A stretch of DNA of 64,000 nt from Hafnia alvei. Lineage in GTDB: Bacteria > Pseudomonadota > Gammaproteobacteria > Enterobacterales > Enterobacteriaceae. Below are positions 1 through 9,935 of this stretch, one piece after another (positions within the stretch are counted from its first letter, which is position 1; every line of letters begins with the position of its first letter). Location of the stretch: assembly GCF_034424155.1 (NCBI RefSeq), contig NZ_CP139992.1:4356012-4420011 (forward strand), given 5' to 3'. The notes under the pieces were generated by a model that was not told the origin of the DNA, did not search any database, and saw nothing but the letters and a program-made list of their open reading frames with translations. The position numbers and the translations under genes were made by a program.

Positions 1-113
1 GCTACTGCCTTGGTGTTCGCAACCCGGACTCAAGCATGGCCGAGAAGCAATTCTCACGCCATCCGTCCATGAATGATTACCGCACATTATTGCCAGCCTT
101 TCAGCCACAGTAG
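1..113 (+). CDS. yrfG: YrfG, GMP/IMP nucleotidase (HAD family), C-terminal fragment
   Basis: Only the last 36 codons are present; the reading frame enters from the left edge (first full codon at 3) and stops with TAG at 111-113. The tail reads YCLGVRNPDS, then EKQFSRHPSMNDYR, which matches from memory the E. coli YrfG C-terminus (YCLGVTNPDSG, then QRHPSLNDYRRL). YrfG is a cytosolic haloacid-dehalogenase-type nucleotidase; the catalytic motifs lie outside the window. It sits directly upstream of hslR, the same order as in E. coli. Identity rests on this short tail plus synteny. Confidence 0.85.
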   Translation, partial: YCLGVRNPDSSMAEKQFSRHPSMNDYRTLLPAFQPQ

Positions 114-171
114 CTCGCTACGGCAGCAAAAGCTCGGCACCTTGGGCGAACTCATACAGGTAGGAGCCGAC

Positions 172-588
172 ATGAAAGGTAAGAACGAACAGGAAGACAG
201 CGCCATTCGTTTGGATAAATGGCTCTGGGCCGCACGGTTCTATAAAACCCGCGCCATTGCCCGCGACATGGTCGACGGCGGTAAAGTCCATTACAACGGA
301 CAGCGCGGCAAGCCTAGTAAAGCCGTGGAGATTGGCGCTGAAATCAAGCTACGCCAAGGCAATGACGACCGAACCGTTATCGTCACCGCGCTCACGGCAC
401 AGCGACGCGGCGCCGCAGATGCTCAGCAGCTTTATGAAGAAACAGCGGCCAGCATTGAAAACCGCGAAAAGGTTGCACTCGCACGCAAGATGAATGCGCT
501 AACCATGCCGCATCCCGATCGCCGACCTGACAAAAAAGAGCGTCGTACGTTGCTGAAATTTAAAAGCGAACAAGCTTCAAACGAATAA
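172..588 (+). CDS. hslR: Heat shock protein 15 (HslR), ribosome-associated S4-domain protein
   Basis: 138 aa, against about 133 in E. coli. An S4 RNA-binding domain begins near residue 10 (RLDKWLWAARFYKTR) and runs through GGKVHYNGQR; the C-terminus is basic (PHPDRRPDKKERR). Hsp15 binds free 50S subunits carrying a nascent chain and helps recycle stalled ribosomes. An upstream in-frame ATG at 73 would add 33 residues absent from the family and overlap yrfG. The ATG at 172 has an AGGAG-type ribosome site just before it and matches the family N-terminus, so it was chosen. It is followed 49 bp later by hslO, its usual heat-shock partner. Confidence 0.95.
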   Translation: MKGKNEQEDSAIRLDKWLWAARFYKTRAIARDMVDGGKVHYNGQRGKPSKAVEIGAEIKLRQGNDDRTVIVTALTAQRRGAADAQQLYEETAASIENREKVALARKMNALTMPHPDRRPDKKERRTLLKFKSEQASNE

Positions 589-637
589 ATTTAAAAACGG
601 CTAGCTGGATAAACCGGCAGTCCTAAGAGAGAAAACC

Positions 638-1519
638 ATGTCTAATCACGACCAATTACATCGCTATCTGTTTGAAAATATGGCCGTTCGCGGCGAGCTG
701 GTCACCGCCAGCCACACTTTCCAGCAGATGCTCGAAAACCACAGCTATCCGGCACCGGTACAAACGCTGCTGGGCGAACTGTTGGTTGCCACTAGCCTTC
801 TAACCGCTACGCTGAAATTTGACGGTGACATCACCGTTCAGCTTCAGGGCGATGGACCATTAAAAATGGCCGTCATCAACGGTAACAACCAGCAGGAAAT
901 GCGCGGCGTTGCACGTTTGCAGGGCGATATCGCCGAAGGCAGCAGCATGCGTGAAATGTTAGGTAATGCGGTGATGGTTATCACCATCACACCAAGCGAA
1001 GGCGAACGTTATCAGGGCGTTGTGGGTCTGGAAGGTGAAACGCTGGCTGAATGTTTAGAAGCCTATTTCATGCAGTCCGAACAGTTGCCAACCCGTTTGT
1101 TCATCCGTACCGGTGAGCATGATGGCAATGCATGTGCAGCCGGTATGCTGTTGCAAATCATGCCTGCACAGCCTAACAACGTGGAAGATTTGTCGCATCT
1201 GGCTCAGCTGACCGCAACGGTAAAATCCGAAGAGCTGTTCGGTCTTCCGGCGAACGAAGTGCTTTATCGTCTTTATCATCAGGAAGAAGTCACCCTGTAT
1301 GAGCCACAAGACGTCACTTTCCGCTGCACCTGTTCACGTGAGCGCAGCGCCAGCGCACTGCTGACCGTTCCGGTGGAAGAGCTGAACCACATGTTAGAAG
1401 AAGATGGCAACATCGATATGCACTGTGATTACTGCGGTAACCACTATGTATTTGATAAAATTGATATCGAATCATTACTGGCAGGTGGACAAAACCACAA
1501 CGACGAGTGCGTTCATTAA
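638..1519 (+). CDS. hslO: Redox-regulated chaperone Hsp33
   Basis: 293 aa, the family's usual length (292 in E. coli). It is a cytosolic holdase chaperone activated by oxidation. The C-terminal zinc switch is intact: CxC at residues 230/232 and CxxC at 263/266 (CTCSRERS, then CDYCGNH). These cysteines bind zinc when reduced and form disulfides under oxidative stress, which exposes the client-binding surface. An extra Cys lies at residue 291. It follows hslR on the same strand and is probably co-transcribed, ending at the hairpin near 1550. E. coli has yhgE between hslO and pckA; no such gene is present here. Confidence 0.97.
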   Translation: MSNHDQLHRYLFENMAVRGELVTASHTFQQMLENHSYPAPVQTLLGELLVATSLLTATLKFDGDITVQLQGDGPLKMAVINGNNQQEMRGVARLQGDIAEGSSMREMLGNAVMVITITPSEGERYQGVVGLEGETLAECLEAYFMQSEQLPTRLFIRTGEHDGNACAAGMLLQIMPAQPNNVEDLSHLAQLTATVKSEELFGLPANEVLYRLYHQEEVTLYEPQDVTFRCTCSRERSASALLTVPVEELNHMLEEDGNIDMHCDYCGNHYVFDKIDIESLLAGGQNHNDECVH

Positions 1520-1545
1520 GCATTAATGTCGTCATGCCGAACACC

Positions 1546-1571
1546 AAGCCCGCCATTGTGCGGGCTTTTTC
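1546..1571 (+). terminator. Intrinsic terminator of hslRO
   Basis: A perfect 7-bp stem AGCCCGC (1547-1553) pairs with GCGGGCT (1560-1566), with a 6-nt loop, and runs into TTTTT. It lies 27 bp after the hslO stop codon. Confidence 0.88.
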
Positions 1572-1698
1572 ATTGATCCTGCTCAGCATATATAGATTAT
1601 CTACGCGCAAATTCCGTGGCATCCATCTCATAACTGAATGAAAGCCGGATGAAAATTGTTTTTTTTGATGGCTCTCTCGGTTAAACGGGCTCCAATCT

Positions 1699-1727
1699 TT
1701 GACACTAGACCTAGTAAAAAATCTAAT
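1699..1727 (+). promoter_or_regulatory. Possible sigma-70 promoter for pckA
   Basis: TTGACA (1699-1704), a 17-bp spacer and TCTAAT (1722-1727) give an excellent consensus match. The predicted start near 1734 would fall on the AGGAAAGGAG ribosome site (1734-1743), leaving a leader of only about 17 nt. The boxes are therefore convincing but their use is uncertain. Confidence 0.4.
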
Positions 1728-1750
1728 CTTACAAGGAAAGGAGTAGTGTC

Positions 1751-3370
1751 ATGCATACGAAAGGCTTAACCCCACAGGATTTAGCAGAATATGGAATTAC
1801 TGACGCAACTGAGATCATCTACAACCCTAGCTATGACCTGCTCTTCCAAGAAGAAACCGCTCCAAATCTAGAGGGATATGAACGCGGGACAGTGACAACG
1901 CTTGGCGCAGTTGCCGTTGATACTGGGATTTTCACCGGTCGTTCACCGAAAGATAAGTACATTGTGCGCGACGATGTGACTCGCGATACCGTTTGGTGGT
2001 CAGACCAAGGGAAAGGTAAAAACGATAACCATCCTCTTTCCGTTGAAACTTGGCAGCATCTGAAGTCACTCGTCACCAAAGAACTTTCAGGTAAGCGTTT
2101 ATTTATTGTCGACGCATTCTGCGGAGCAAACAGCGACACTCGCCTAAGCGTTCGTTTCATTACCGAAGTAGCGTGGCAGGCTCATTTCGTTAAAAACATG
2201 TTTATCCGCCCTACTGACGAAGAACTGGCGAGCTTCAAGCCCGATTTCATCGTCATGAACGGCGCCAAATGCACCAACCCGCAGTGGAAAGAGCAGGGAT
2301 TAAACTCTGAGAACTTTGTTGCGTTTAACCTTACTGAACGCATCCAGTTGATCGGCGGTACATGGTACGGCGGCGAGATGAAGAAAGGGATGTTCTCCAT
2401 CATGAACTACCTGCTGCCGCTGAAAAATATCGCGTCTATGCACTGCTCTGCCAACGTGGGCGAAAAAGGCGACGTGGCGATTTTCTTCGGCCTGTCTGGC
2501 ACGGGTAAAACAACGCTTTCAACCGATCCAAAGCGCCAGCTCATTGGCGATGATGAGCACGGCTGGGACGATGACGGCGTATTTAACTTCGAAGGCGGTT
2601 GCTACGCGAAAACCATCAAGCTGTCTGAAGAGGCTGAACCAGATATCTACCACGCGATCACCCGCGATGCACTGCTGGAGAACGTGGTCGTGCTGGAAGA
2701 TGGCACGGTCGATTTTAACGACGGTTCAAAAACTGAAAACACCCGTGTTTCTTACCCGATTTATCATATCCAGAACATTGTTAAGCCGGTTTCAAAAGCA
2801 GGCCACGCGAAGAAGGTTATTTTCTTAACCGCCGACGCATTTGGCGTGCTGCCACCGGTTTCTCGCTTAACCGCAGACCAAACTCAGTATCACTTCCTGT
2901 CTGGGTTTACCGCCAAACTGGCTGGTACCGAGCGTGGCGTAACAGAACCAACGCCTACCTTCTCCGCCTGTTTCGGTGCTGCATTCCTGTCTCTGCATCC
3001 AACCAAATATGCAGAAGTGCTGGTTAAGCGCATGCAAGCGGCGGGCGCTCAGGCCTATCTGGTGAATACCGGGTGGAACGGAACTGGCAAACGTATTTCT
3101 ATCAAAGATACACGCGCCATTATCGATGCCATTCTGAGCGGCGAGATTGATAACGCTGAAACCTTCACGCTGCCAATTTTCGATCTGGCAGTACCCACGG
3201 CGCTGCCAGGTGTGAATCCTGACATTCTGGATCCACGCGATACCTACGCCAGCAAAGAGCAGTGGCAAGAAAAAGCGCAAGATCTGGCGCAGCGTTTTGT
3301 CACTAACTTTGATAAATACACCGACACGCCAGCAGGTGCAGCACTGGTAAAAGTCGGCCCTAAGGTTTAA
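1751..3370 (+). CDS. pckA: Phosphoenolpyruvate carboxykinase (ATP)
   Basis: 539 aa (540 in E. coli). It is the cytosolic gluconeogenic enzyme converting oxaloacetate and ATP to PEP, CO2 and ADP. Visible signatures are the PEPCK-specific region [15 protein letters not shown] near residues 245-260 (kinase-1a/P-loop), followed by the metal-binding [19 protein letters not shown] lies near the N-terminus. A strong AGGAAAGGAG ribosome site sits 7-8 nt before the ATG. It converges on envZ with a shared hairpin between them. No truncation or unusual residue was noticed. Confidence 0.98.
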   Translation: MHTKGLTPQDLAEYGITDATEIIYNPSYDLLFQEETAPNLEGYERGTVTTLGAVAVDTGIFTGRSPKDKYIVRDDVTRDTVWWSDQGKGKNDNHPLSVETWQHLKSLVTKELSGKRLFIVDAFCGANSDTRLSVRFITEVAWQAHFVKNMFIRPTDEELASFKPDFIVMNGAKCTNPQWKEQGLNSENFVAFNLTERIQLIGGTWYGGEMKKGMFSIMNYLLPLKNIASMHCSANVGEKGDVAIFFGLSGTGKTTLSTDPKRQLIGDDEHGWDDDGVFNFEGGCYAKTIKLSEEAEPDIYHAITRDALLENVVVLEDGTVDFNDGSKTENTRVSYPIYHIQNIVKPVSKAGHAKKVIFLTADAFGVLPPVSRLTADQTQYHFLSGFTAKLAGTERGVTEPTPTFSACFGAAFLSLHPTKYAEVLVKRMQAAGAQAYLVNTGWNGTGKRISIKDTRAIIDAILSGEIDNAETFTLPIFDLAVPTALPGVNPDILDPRDTYASKEQWQEKAQDLAQRFVTNFDKYTDTPAGAALVKVGPKV

Positions 3371-3389
3371 TTTCGCAGTACAAAATACA

Positions 3390-3418
3390 AAAGGAGCCAT
3401 TTGGCTCCTTTTATTTTT
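3390..3418. terminator. Bidirectional terminator between pckA and envZ
   Basis: AAGGAGCC (3391-3398) pairs with GGCTCCTT (3403-3410) across a 4-nt loop, followed by TTATTTTT on the plus strand. On the other strand the stem is followed by TTGTATTTTG, so it could also serve envZ. Confidence 0.85.
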
Positions 3419-3466
3419 CTAGCTTGTTTATCTCAACTAATTCACATCGGCAAAGACGGCGAATCA

Positions 3467-5571
<2,105 letters not shown>

Positions 5572-5927
5572 GGTGTACTCCCAAAGGCGCCAAAGGCGGT
5601 ATGCCCGACACGCTGAGCCGATATAATTAAAGCGATCTTTTTAAGGATGCCTATTGTTCAGAAACTGTGGCAATTGAGACAGCAGATAATGGTTTATATT
5701 CTAGCCTAAATTGTTACAAAGGTTATTTATCTTATGCTTACGGGCAGTTATTACACTTTTTATCACAAAATTTATCGCAAAATGCGATCAAATTAGCATC
5801 GCCAGATGAAGCTTCTCGCCGCGAATTGTAATCTTACGATTCGTGATATAACGTTCCATCCCCGCCTCATACAGGCAGAAATGAATACCTCGACTTCTTT
5901 TTCATGTGTTTTACAGGGCAGCAAAGA
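5572..5927. other. Divergent ompR-greB intergenic region
   Basis: No coding sequence is visible in these 356 bp. The region is AT-rich around 5690-5800 and should hold divergent promoters, but I could not assign -35/-10 boxes with confidence. The only notable structure is a 22-bp palindrome at 5822-5843, listed separately. Confidence 0.7.
5822..5843. promoter_or_regulatory. 22-bp palindrome upstream of greB
   Basis: CGAATTGTAA and TTACGATTCG form arms that are complementary apart from one G-T mismatch, separated by only 2 bp. The spacing is too tight for a good RNA hairpin, so a dimeric regulator site is more likely. The regulator is unknown. Confidence 0.45.
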
Positions 5928-6404
5928 ATGAAAACGCAACTGATTACACGCGGCGGCTACGAAAAGCTCAAGCAGGAGCTAGATTATTTGTGGCGCGAAG
6001 AGCGTCCTGAAGTGACAAAGAAAGTGACATGGGCAGCCAGCCTCGGTGACCGCAGCGAAAACGCAGACTATCAATATAACAAAAAGCGCCTACGCGAAAT
6101 CGATCGTCGAGTCCGCTATCTCACCAAATGCCTTGAGCAACTGCGTATCGTTGATTATTCACCGCAGCAGGATGGAAAGGTCTTCTTCGGTGCATGGGTA
6201 GAAGTCGAAAATGATGAAGGCGTTATTAAGCGTTTTCGTATCGTTGGCTACGATGAAATTTTCGGCCAAAAAGACTATATCTCTATCGACTCACCGATGG
6301 CGCGCGCGTTGCTAAAAAAAGAGGTTGGCGATGCGGTTACCGTGACCACGCCGGTAGGTGAAGCGGTGTGGTACATCAATGAGATTGACTATCCGAAAGC
6401 ATAA
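5928..6404 (+). CDS. greB: Transcription elongation factor GreB
   Basis: 158 aa, the E. coli length. It inserts its N-terminal coiled coil into the RNA polymerase secondary channel and stimulates cleavage of backtracked transcripts. The N-terminus (MKTQLITRGGYEKLKQELDY) is the typical Gre start, the DRSENADYQYNKKRLREIDRR segment covers the coiled-coil tip with its acidic residues, and the FKBP-like C-terminal domain follows. An in-frame ATG at 5904 would add eight residues with no family support, so 5928 is preferred. It is divergent from ompR and followed by tex in the same order as in E. coli. Confidence 0.96.
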   Translation: MKTQLITRGGYEKLKQELDYLWREERPEVTKKVTWAASLGDRSENADYQYNKKRLREIDRRVRYLTKCLEQLRIVDYSPQQDGKVFFGAWVEVENDEGVIKRFRIVGYDEIFGQKDYISIDSPMARALLKKEVGDAVTVTTPVGEAVWYINEIDYPKA

Positions 6405-6508
6405 TTCGGTATTATCCGAGCGCTTCGCGGCCCCTTGAGCTGGCATGTTTATGCATCAAAAAGTATATACTTGCCCATAATTTTTAAACTTACGGACATA
6501 CTGATTCT

Positions 6509-8845
6509 ATGAATGATTCATTGAGCCGCATTATTGCGAGTGAACTGCAAGCGCGACCAGAGCAGGTTGATTCAGCCATTCGCCTCTTGGACGAAGGGAA
6601 CACCGTCCCTTTTATTGCTCGCTACCGTAAAGAAGTTACCGGCGGTTTAGATGATACCCAGCTACGCCAGTTAGAAACCCGCTTAGGGTATCTGCGCGAG
6701 TTGGAAGAACGTCGCGCCACCATTCTGAAATCTATCGACGATCAGGGCAAACTGACCGAGCAGCTTGCCGATGCCATCAACGGCACCATGAGCAAAACCG
6801 AGCTGGAAGATTTATATCTTCCCTACAAGCCTAAGCGCCGCACCCGTGGGCAAATCGCGATTGAAGCAGGTCTTGAGCCGCTGGCCGATTCGCTGTGGCA
6901 AGACCCGCAGCAAGATCCTGACACGCTGGCCGCCCGCTACGTTGATGCCGATAAAGGCGTTGCCGACACCAAAGCCGCGCTCGATGGTGCTCGCTATATT
7001 CTGATGGAGCGTTTCTCTGAGGATGCCGCACTGTTGGCTAAAGTGCGTAACTATCTCTGGAAAAATGCTCATCTGGTGTCCAAAGTGGTCGAAGGCAAAG
7101 AGGAAGAAGGGGCGAAATTCCGTGACTACTTCGACCATCACGAGCCGATTGCCAATGTGCCTTCCCACCGCGCACTGGCGATGTTCCGAGGCCGCAACGA
7201 GGGAGTATTACAACTCTCCCTGAACGCCGATCCTCAGTTTGAACAAGCCCCACGCGAAAGCTATTGCGAACAAATCATTATCGATCATTTAGGTTTACGC
7301 CTAAACAATGCACCGGCTGATGCTTGGCGCAAAGCGGTGGTGAACTGGACTTGGCGTATCAAAGTGTTGCTGCATCTTGAAACTGAGCTGATGGGCACCT
7401 TGCGCGAACGTGCCGAAGATGAAGCCATTAACGTTTTCGCCCGCAACATGCACGACCTGCTTATGGCTGCTCCGGCAGGTATGCGAGCAACTATGGGCCT
7501 CGATCCTGGTTTACGTACCGGCGTTAAAGTGGCCGTGGTTGACGGCACGGGTAAACTCGTCGCAACAGATACCATTTATCCACACACCGGACAGGCCGCA
7601 AAAGCCGCCGCCTCAGTAGCAGCGCTGTGTATCAAACACAACGTGGAACTGGTGGCGATTGGTAATGGCACCGCATCTCGCGAAACTGAGCGCTTCTATT
7701 TAGATGTACAGCGCCAGTTCCCTGAAGTTAAAGGCCAAAAAGTTATCGTCAGCGAAGCGGGCGCATCCGTTTATTCCGCGTCTGAGCTCGCTGCGCAAGA
7801 ATTCCCAGACTTGGATGTGTCGATCCGCGGAGCGGTATCTATCGCCCGCCGTCTGCAAGATCCACTGGCTGAGCTGGTGAAAATCGATCCGAAATCAATC
7901 GGGGTTGGTCAGTATCAGCACGACGTTAGCCAAACCCAGTTGGCACGAAAACTGGATGCCGTTGTAGAAGACTGCGTGAACGCCGTTGGCGTCGATCTCA
8001 ACACCGCATCGGTTCCATTGTTGGCTCGCGTTGCAGGACTCACACGTTTGATGGCGCAAAATATCGTCGGATGGCGTGACGAAAATGGCCGCTTCAGCAA
8101 CCGTGAGCAGCTGTTGAAAGTCAGCCGTTTAGGCCCTAAAGCGTTCGAGCAGTGCGCTGGCTTCCTGCGTATTAACCACGGCGATAATCCGCTGGATGCA
8201 TCAACCGTTCACCCGGAAGCCTACCCTATCGTTGAGCGTATTTTGGCAGCCACACGCCAAAGCCTACAGGAATTGATGGGCAATCCAACGGAGCTACGCG
8301 GTCTGAAAGCCAGCGAGTTTACCGACGAGCGTTTTGGTGTGCCAACGGTCACCGATATCATTAAGGAACTGGAAAAACCAGGACGCGATCCGCGCCCTGA
8401 GTTCAAAACCGCGACCTTTGCCGACGGCGTTGAAACCATGAACGACCTGCAGCTGGGGATGATTCTGGAAGGCTCGGTCACCAACGTCACCAACTTTGGT
8501 GCCTTCGTTGATATCGGCGTCCACCAAGATGGTCTGGTGCATATTTCTTCACTGGCGGATAAGTTTGTCGATGACCCGCATAAAGTCGTGAAAGCTGGCG
8601 ACATTGTTAAGGTCAAAGTGATGGAAGTCGATCTGCAGCGTAAACGTATTGCATTGACGATGCGTTTAGACGAGCAACCTGGCGAAAGCGGTTCGCGTCG
8701 CAGCAGCACAGAACGCACGCCAGATCGTCAACGTCCGGCGAACAATCAGGCTCGCCAAGCGAGAAATGACAAAAAACCTGACAGCGGTAATAACAGCGCA
8801 ATGGGCGACGCGCTCGCCGCCGCCTTTGGCAAAATGAAGCGTTAA
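6509..8845 (+). CDS. yhgF: Tex/YhgF, RNA-binding transcription accessory protein
   Basis: 778 aa (773 in E. coli). A helical Tex N-terminus ([17 protein letters not shown]) is followed by a YqgF-like RNase H-fold domain beginning near residue 328 ([17 protein letters not shown]), helix-hairpin-helix repeats ([20 protein letters not shown], then [17 protein letters not shown]), and a C-terminal S1 domain near residues 648-718 ([16 protein letters not shown]). The last 60 residues are low-complexity, rich in Arg, Ser and Asn. Tex binds nucleic acid and is linked to transcription and stress fitness; its exact role is not settled. It stands alone after greB, with a 691-bp non-coding gap downstream. 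Confidence 0.95.
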   Translation: MNDSLSRIIASELQARPEQVDSAIRLLDEGNTVPFIARYRKEVTGGLDDTQLRQLETRLGYLRELEERRATILKSIDDQGKLTEQLADAINGTMSKTELEDLYLPYKPKRRTRGQIAIEAGLEPLADSLWQDPQQDPDTLAARYVDADKGVADTKAALDGARYILMERFSEDAALLAKVRNYLWKNAHLVSKVVEGKEEEGAKFRDYFDHHEPIANVPSHRALAMFRGRNEGVLQLSLNADPQFEQAPRESYCEQIIIDHLGLRLNNAPADAWRKAVVNWTWRIKVLLHLETELMGTLRERAEDEAINVFARNMHDLLMAAPAGMRATMGLDPGLRTGVKVAVVDGTGKLVATDTIYPHTGQAAKAAASVAALCIKHNVELVAIGNGTASRETERFYLDVQRQFPEVKGQKVIVSEAGASVYSASELAAQEFPDLDVSIRGAVSIARRLQDPLAELVKIDPKSIGVGQYQHDVSQTQLARKLDAVVEDCVNAVGVDLNTASVPLLARVAGLTRLMAQNIVGWRDENGRFSNREQLLKVSRLGPKAFEQCAGFLRINHGDNPLDASTVHPEAYPIVERILAATRQSLQELMGNPTELRGLKASEFTDERFGVPTVTDIIKELEKPGRDPRPEFKTATFADGVETMNDLQLGMILEGSVTNVTNFGAFVDIGVHQDGLVHISSLADKFVDDPHKVVKAGDIVKVKVMEVDLQRKRIALTMRLDEQPGESGSRRSSTERTPDRQRPANNQARQARNDKKPDSGNNSAMGDALAAAFGKMKR

Positions 8846-8866
8846 CCGCGCAATAAGCCAATCTCC

Positions 8867-8893
8867 TTTCCCTCGCCAATATCGCGAGGGAAA
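8867..8893. repeat. Perfect hairpin after tex
   Basis: TTTCCCTCGC (8867-8876) pairs perfectly with GCGAGGGAAA (8884-8893) over a 7-nt loop. No T-tract follows on either strand, so it is not a classical terminator. It could be a rho-dependent end, an mRNA-stabilising hairpin, or a short intergenic repeat. Confidence 0.6.
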
Positions 8894-9225
8894 GTGAGAT
8901 GCATCACAATTTACAAATCTAAATGAGTATTCATTGCAATTACACACGTAAAGTTCAAATGCATATGTATCTGCATTGAAAATAAATAGTTAATGGATTT
9001 ATTTTTAAAGCGTAATTTTTAACACCGTTAATATTTCGAAACTCAGTTTTATTAACGCACAAATATTCCCGCCACGCAGTCAAACCGCCGTTATTAATTC
9101 TCAAATCGCCGCTTACCCCTACATTTGCTATTGATTCCATCAAATATATTGAATATATGCTTTGTATATCGCCTTAATTCAAACGCATAAATCATGAAAA
9201 TAAGAACAAATCCTTAACCGTTTTA

Positions 9226-9244
9226 ACCAATGATTCTCATTTGC
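9226..9244. promoter_or_regulatory. Fur-box-like site upstream of feo
   Basis: AATGA-TTC-TCATT (9229-9241) has perfect inverted arms and matches the core of the Fur consensus (GATAATGATNATCATTATC). It lies about 300 bp before feoA and just upstream of the hairpin cassette at 9300, so it may control that transcript and not feoA directly. Confidence 0.6.
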
Positions 9245-9299
9245 GATAGCTGAAAAATAGTGCTAAAACGGCATAATAAGGACCGAATCATAGTTGAAA

Positions 9300-9346
9300 C
9301 GCCGAGAGAACTGGAAACACACTTCAGTATGAACTCGGCGGTTTTT
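9300..9346 (+). ncRNA. Candidate sRNA or attenuator hairpin in the feo leader
   Basis: CGCCGAG (9300-9306) pairs with CTCGGCG (9334-9340), followed by GTTTTTT. An inner stem is possible: ACTGGA (9310-9315) with TTCAGT (9323-9328). CATAAT at 9272-9277 could be a -10 box, giving a transcript of roughly 60-65 nt starting near 9284, downstream of the Fur-like site. It could equally be a premature terminator in a long feo leader. No known sRNA was recognised; the RyhB seed region is not present. Confidence 0.45.
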
Positions 9347-9357
9347 TCCCTGTGATT

Positions 9358-9386
9358 ATAATAATAATTCTCAATATTATTATTTT
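9358..9386. promoter_or_regulatory. AT-rich palindrome, possible second Fur box for feoA
   Basis: The sequence is symmetrical about position 9372 with ATAATAAT and ATTATTAT arms around a TCTCA core. Fur sites are AT-rich repeats of this kind and feo is Fur-repressed in E. coli. The low complexity makes chance symmetry a real alternative. Confidence 0.45.
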
Positions 9387-9536
9387 ACGCATTCTCTGTT
9401 GCCAACTTGCATCACCTATCTAGAATGCACGGCGCTATCGCCAAGGATAAAGATAATCCGGTTCTCCTGTCTGACCTATAAGCTTCAGACCCGAGTGTTT
9501 CCTCGTAGCAAATTACCGAATGTAAGAAGGTTTTTT

Positions 9537-9821
9537 ATGCATCAGCTTCTTCCGGGCCACCAATATAAAATCATTGGCTTCTCGCCTTTAATTAGCCCTG
9601 CCTATCGTCAGAAATTACTTTCTCTGGGTTTTTTGCCTGGTTCTCCATTTAGCGTGGTACGTATTGCACCGCTAGGCGATCCCATTGAGGTGAAGTCTCG
9701 CCGCGTCAGCCTTGTGCTGCGTAAAAAAGATCTGGAGTTATTGATGATTGAGCCAATCGCTCAGGCAGACGCCAATCAGACTCACGTCGTCACCTCACAG
9801 ATTACCGCTAGCGGCGCATAA
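9537..9821 (+). CDS. feoA: Ferrous iron transport protein FeoA
   Basis: 94 aa, longer than the ~75 aa E. coli protein because of a polar C-terminal tail after EPIAQ. It is a small cytosolic SH3-like protein required for FeoB-mediated Fe(II) uptake. The core is clear: [22 protein letters not shown], then [13 protein letters not shown] and [15 protein letters not shown]. The reading frame stays open back to an ATG at 9399, but 46 extra residues have no family match. The ATG at 9537 follows AAGAAGG at 9524-9530 and was chosen. The 114-bp gap to feoB is much longer than I recall for E. coli. Confidence 0.92.
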   Translation: MHQLLPGHQYKIIGFSPLISPAYRQKLLSLGFLPGSPFSVVRIAPLGDPIEVKSRRVSLVLRKKDLELLMIEPIAQADANQTHVVTSQITASGA

Positions 9822-9837
9822 ATAAACGACTCACTTT

Positions 9838-9867
9838 GCTGCTGACCTTTTACCAGCAGCCATTTTT
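9838..9867 (+). terminator. Terminator-like hairpin between feoA and feoB
   Basis: GCTGCTG (9838-9844) and CAGCAGC (9854-9860) form a 7-bp stem with a 9-nt loop, followed by CATTTTT. It could attenuate transcription into feoB or mark the end of a short feoA transcript. Confidence 0.5.
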
Positions 9868-9895
9868 AGGGATGGCGACAGTACGGCCTGTGGTC

Positions 9896-9911
9896 TTGTC
9901 GTCGACGACAA
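9896..9911. repeat. 16-bp perfect palindrome before feoB
   Basis: TTGTCGTCGACGACAA is exactly self-complementary and ends 24 bp before the feoB start codon. TATACAAT follows at 9920-9927. A regulator site is possible; as RNA it would fold into a hairpin close to the feoB start. Confidence 0.5.
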
Positions 9912-9935
9912 ACTCTTCTTATACAATGTTGGATT

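Larger units (their letters stand above)
8846..9536. other. Long tex-feoA intergenic region
   Basis: These 691 bp carry no convincing gene. In order they hold a 10-bp-stem hairpin at 8867-8893, an AT-rich stretch (8930-9200), a Fur-box-like palindrome at 9226-9244, a long hairpin with a T-tract at 9300-9346, a second AT-rich palindrome at 9358-9386, and the feoA ribosome site AAGAAGG. TTGAT-TCC-ATCAA at 9131-9143 resembles an FNR site but is one base short of the canonical 4-bp spacing. Confidence 0.75.

Noticed and set aside
9131-9143. FNR-like site TTGAT-TCC-ATCAA upstream of feo
   Set aside because: The canonical site has a 4-bp spacer; this has 3, and it lies about 400 bp from feoA. It is noted in the intergenic entry but not called.
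9294-9332. Short TTG-initiated leader peptide over the feo hairpin
   Set aside because: The possible 12-codon frame has a poorly spaced ribosome site and no regulatory codon bias; it is easily explained by chance.
9911-9935. Promoter giving a leaderless feoB transcript (TATACAAT at 9920)
   Set aside because: No -35 element lies at a suitable distance; TTGTCG at 9896 would need a 20-bp spacer.
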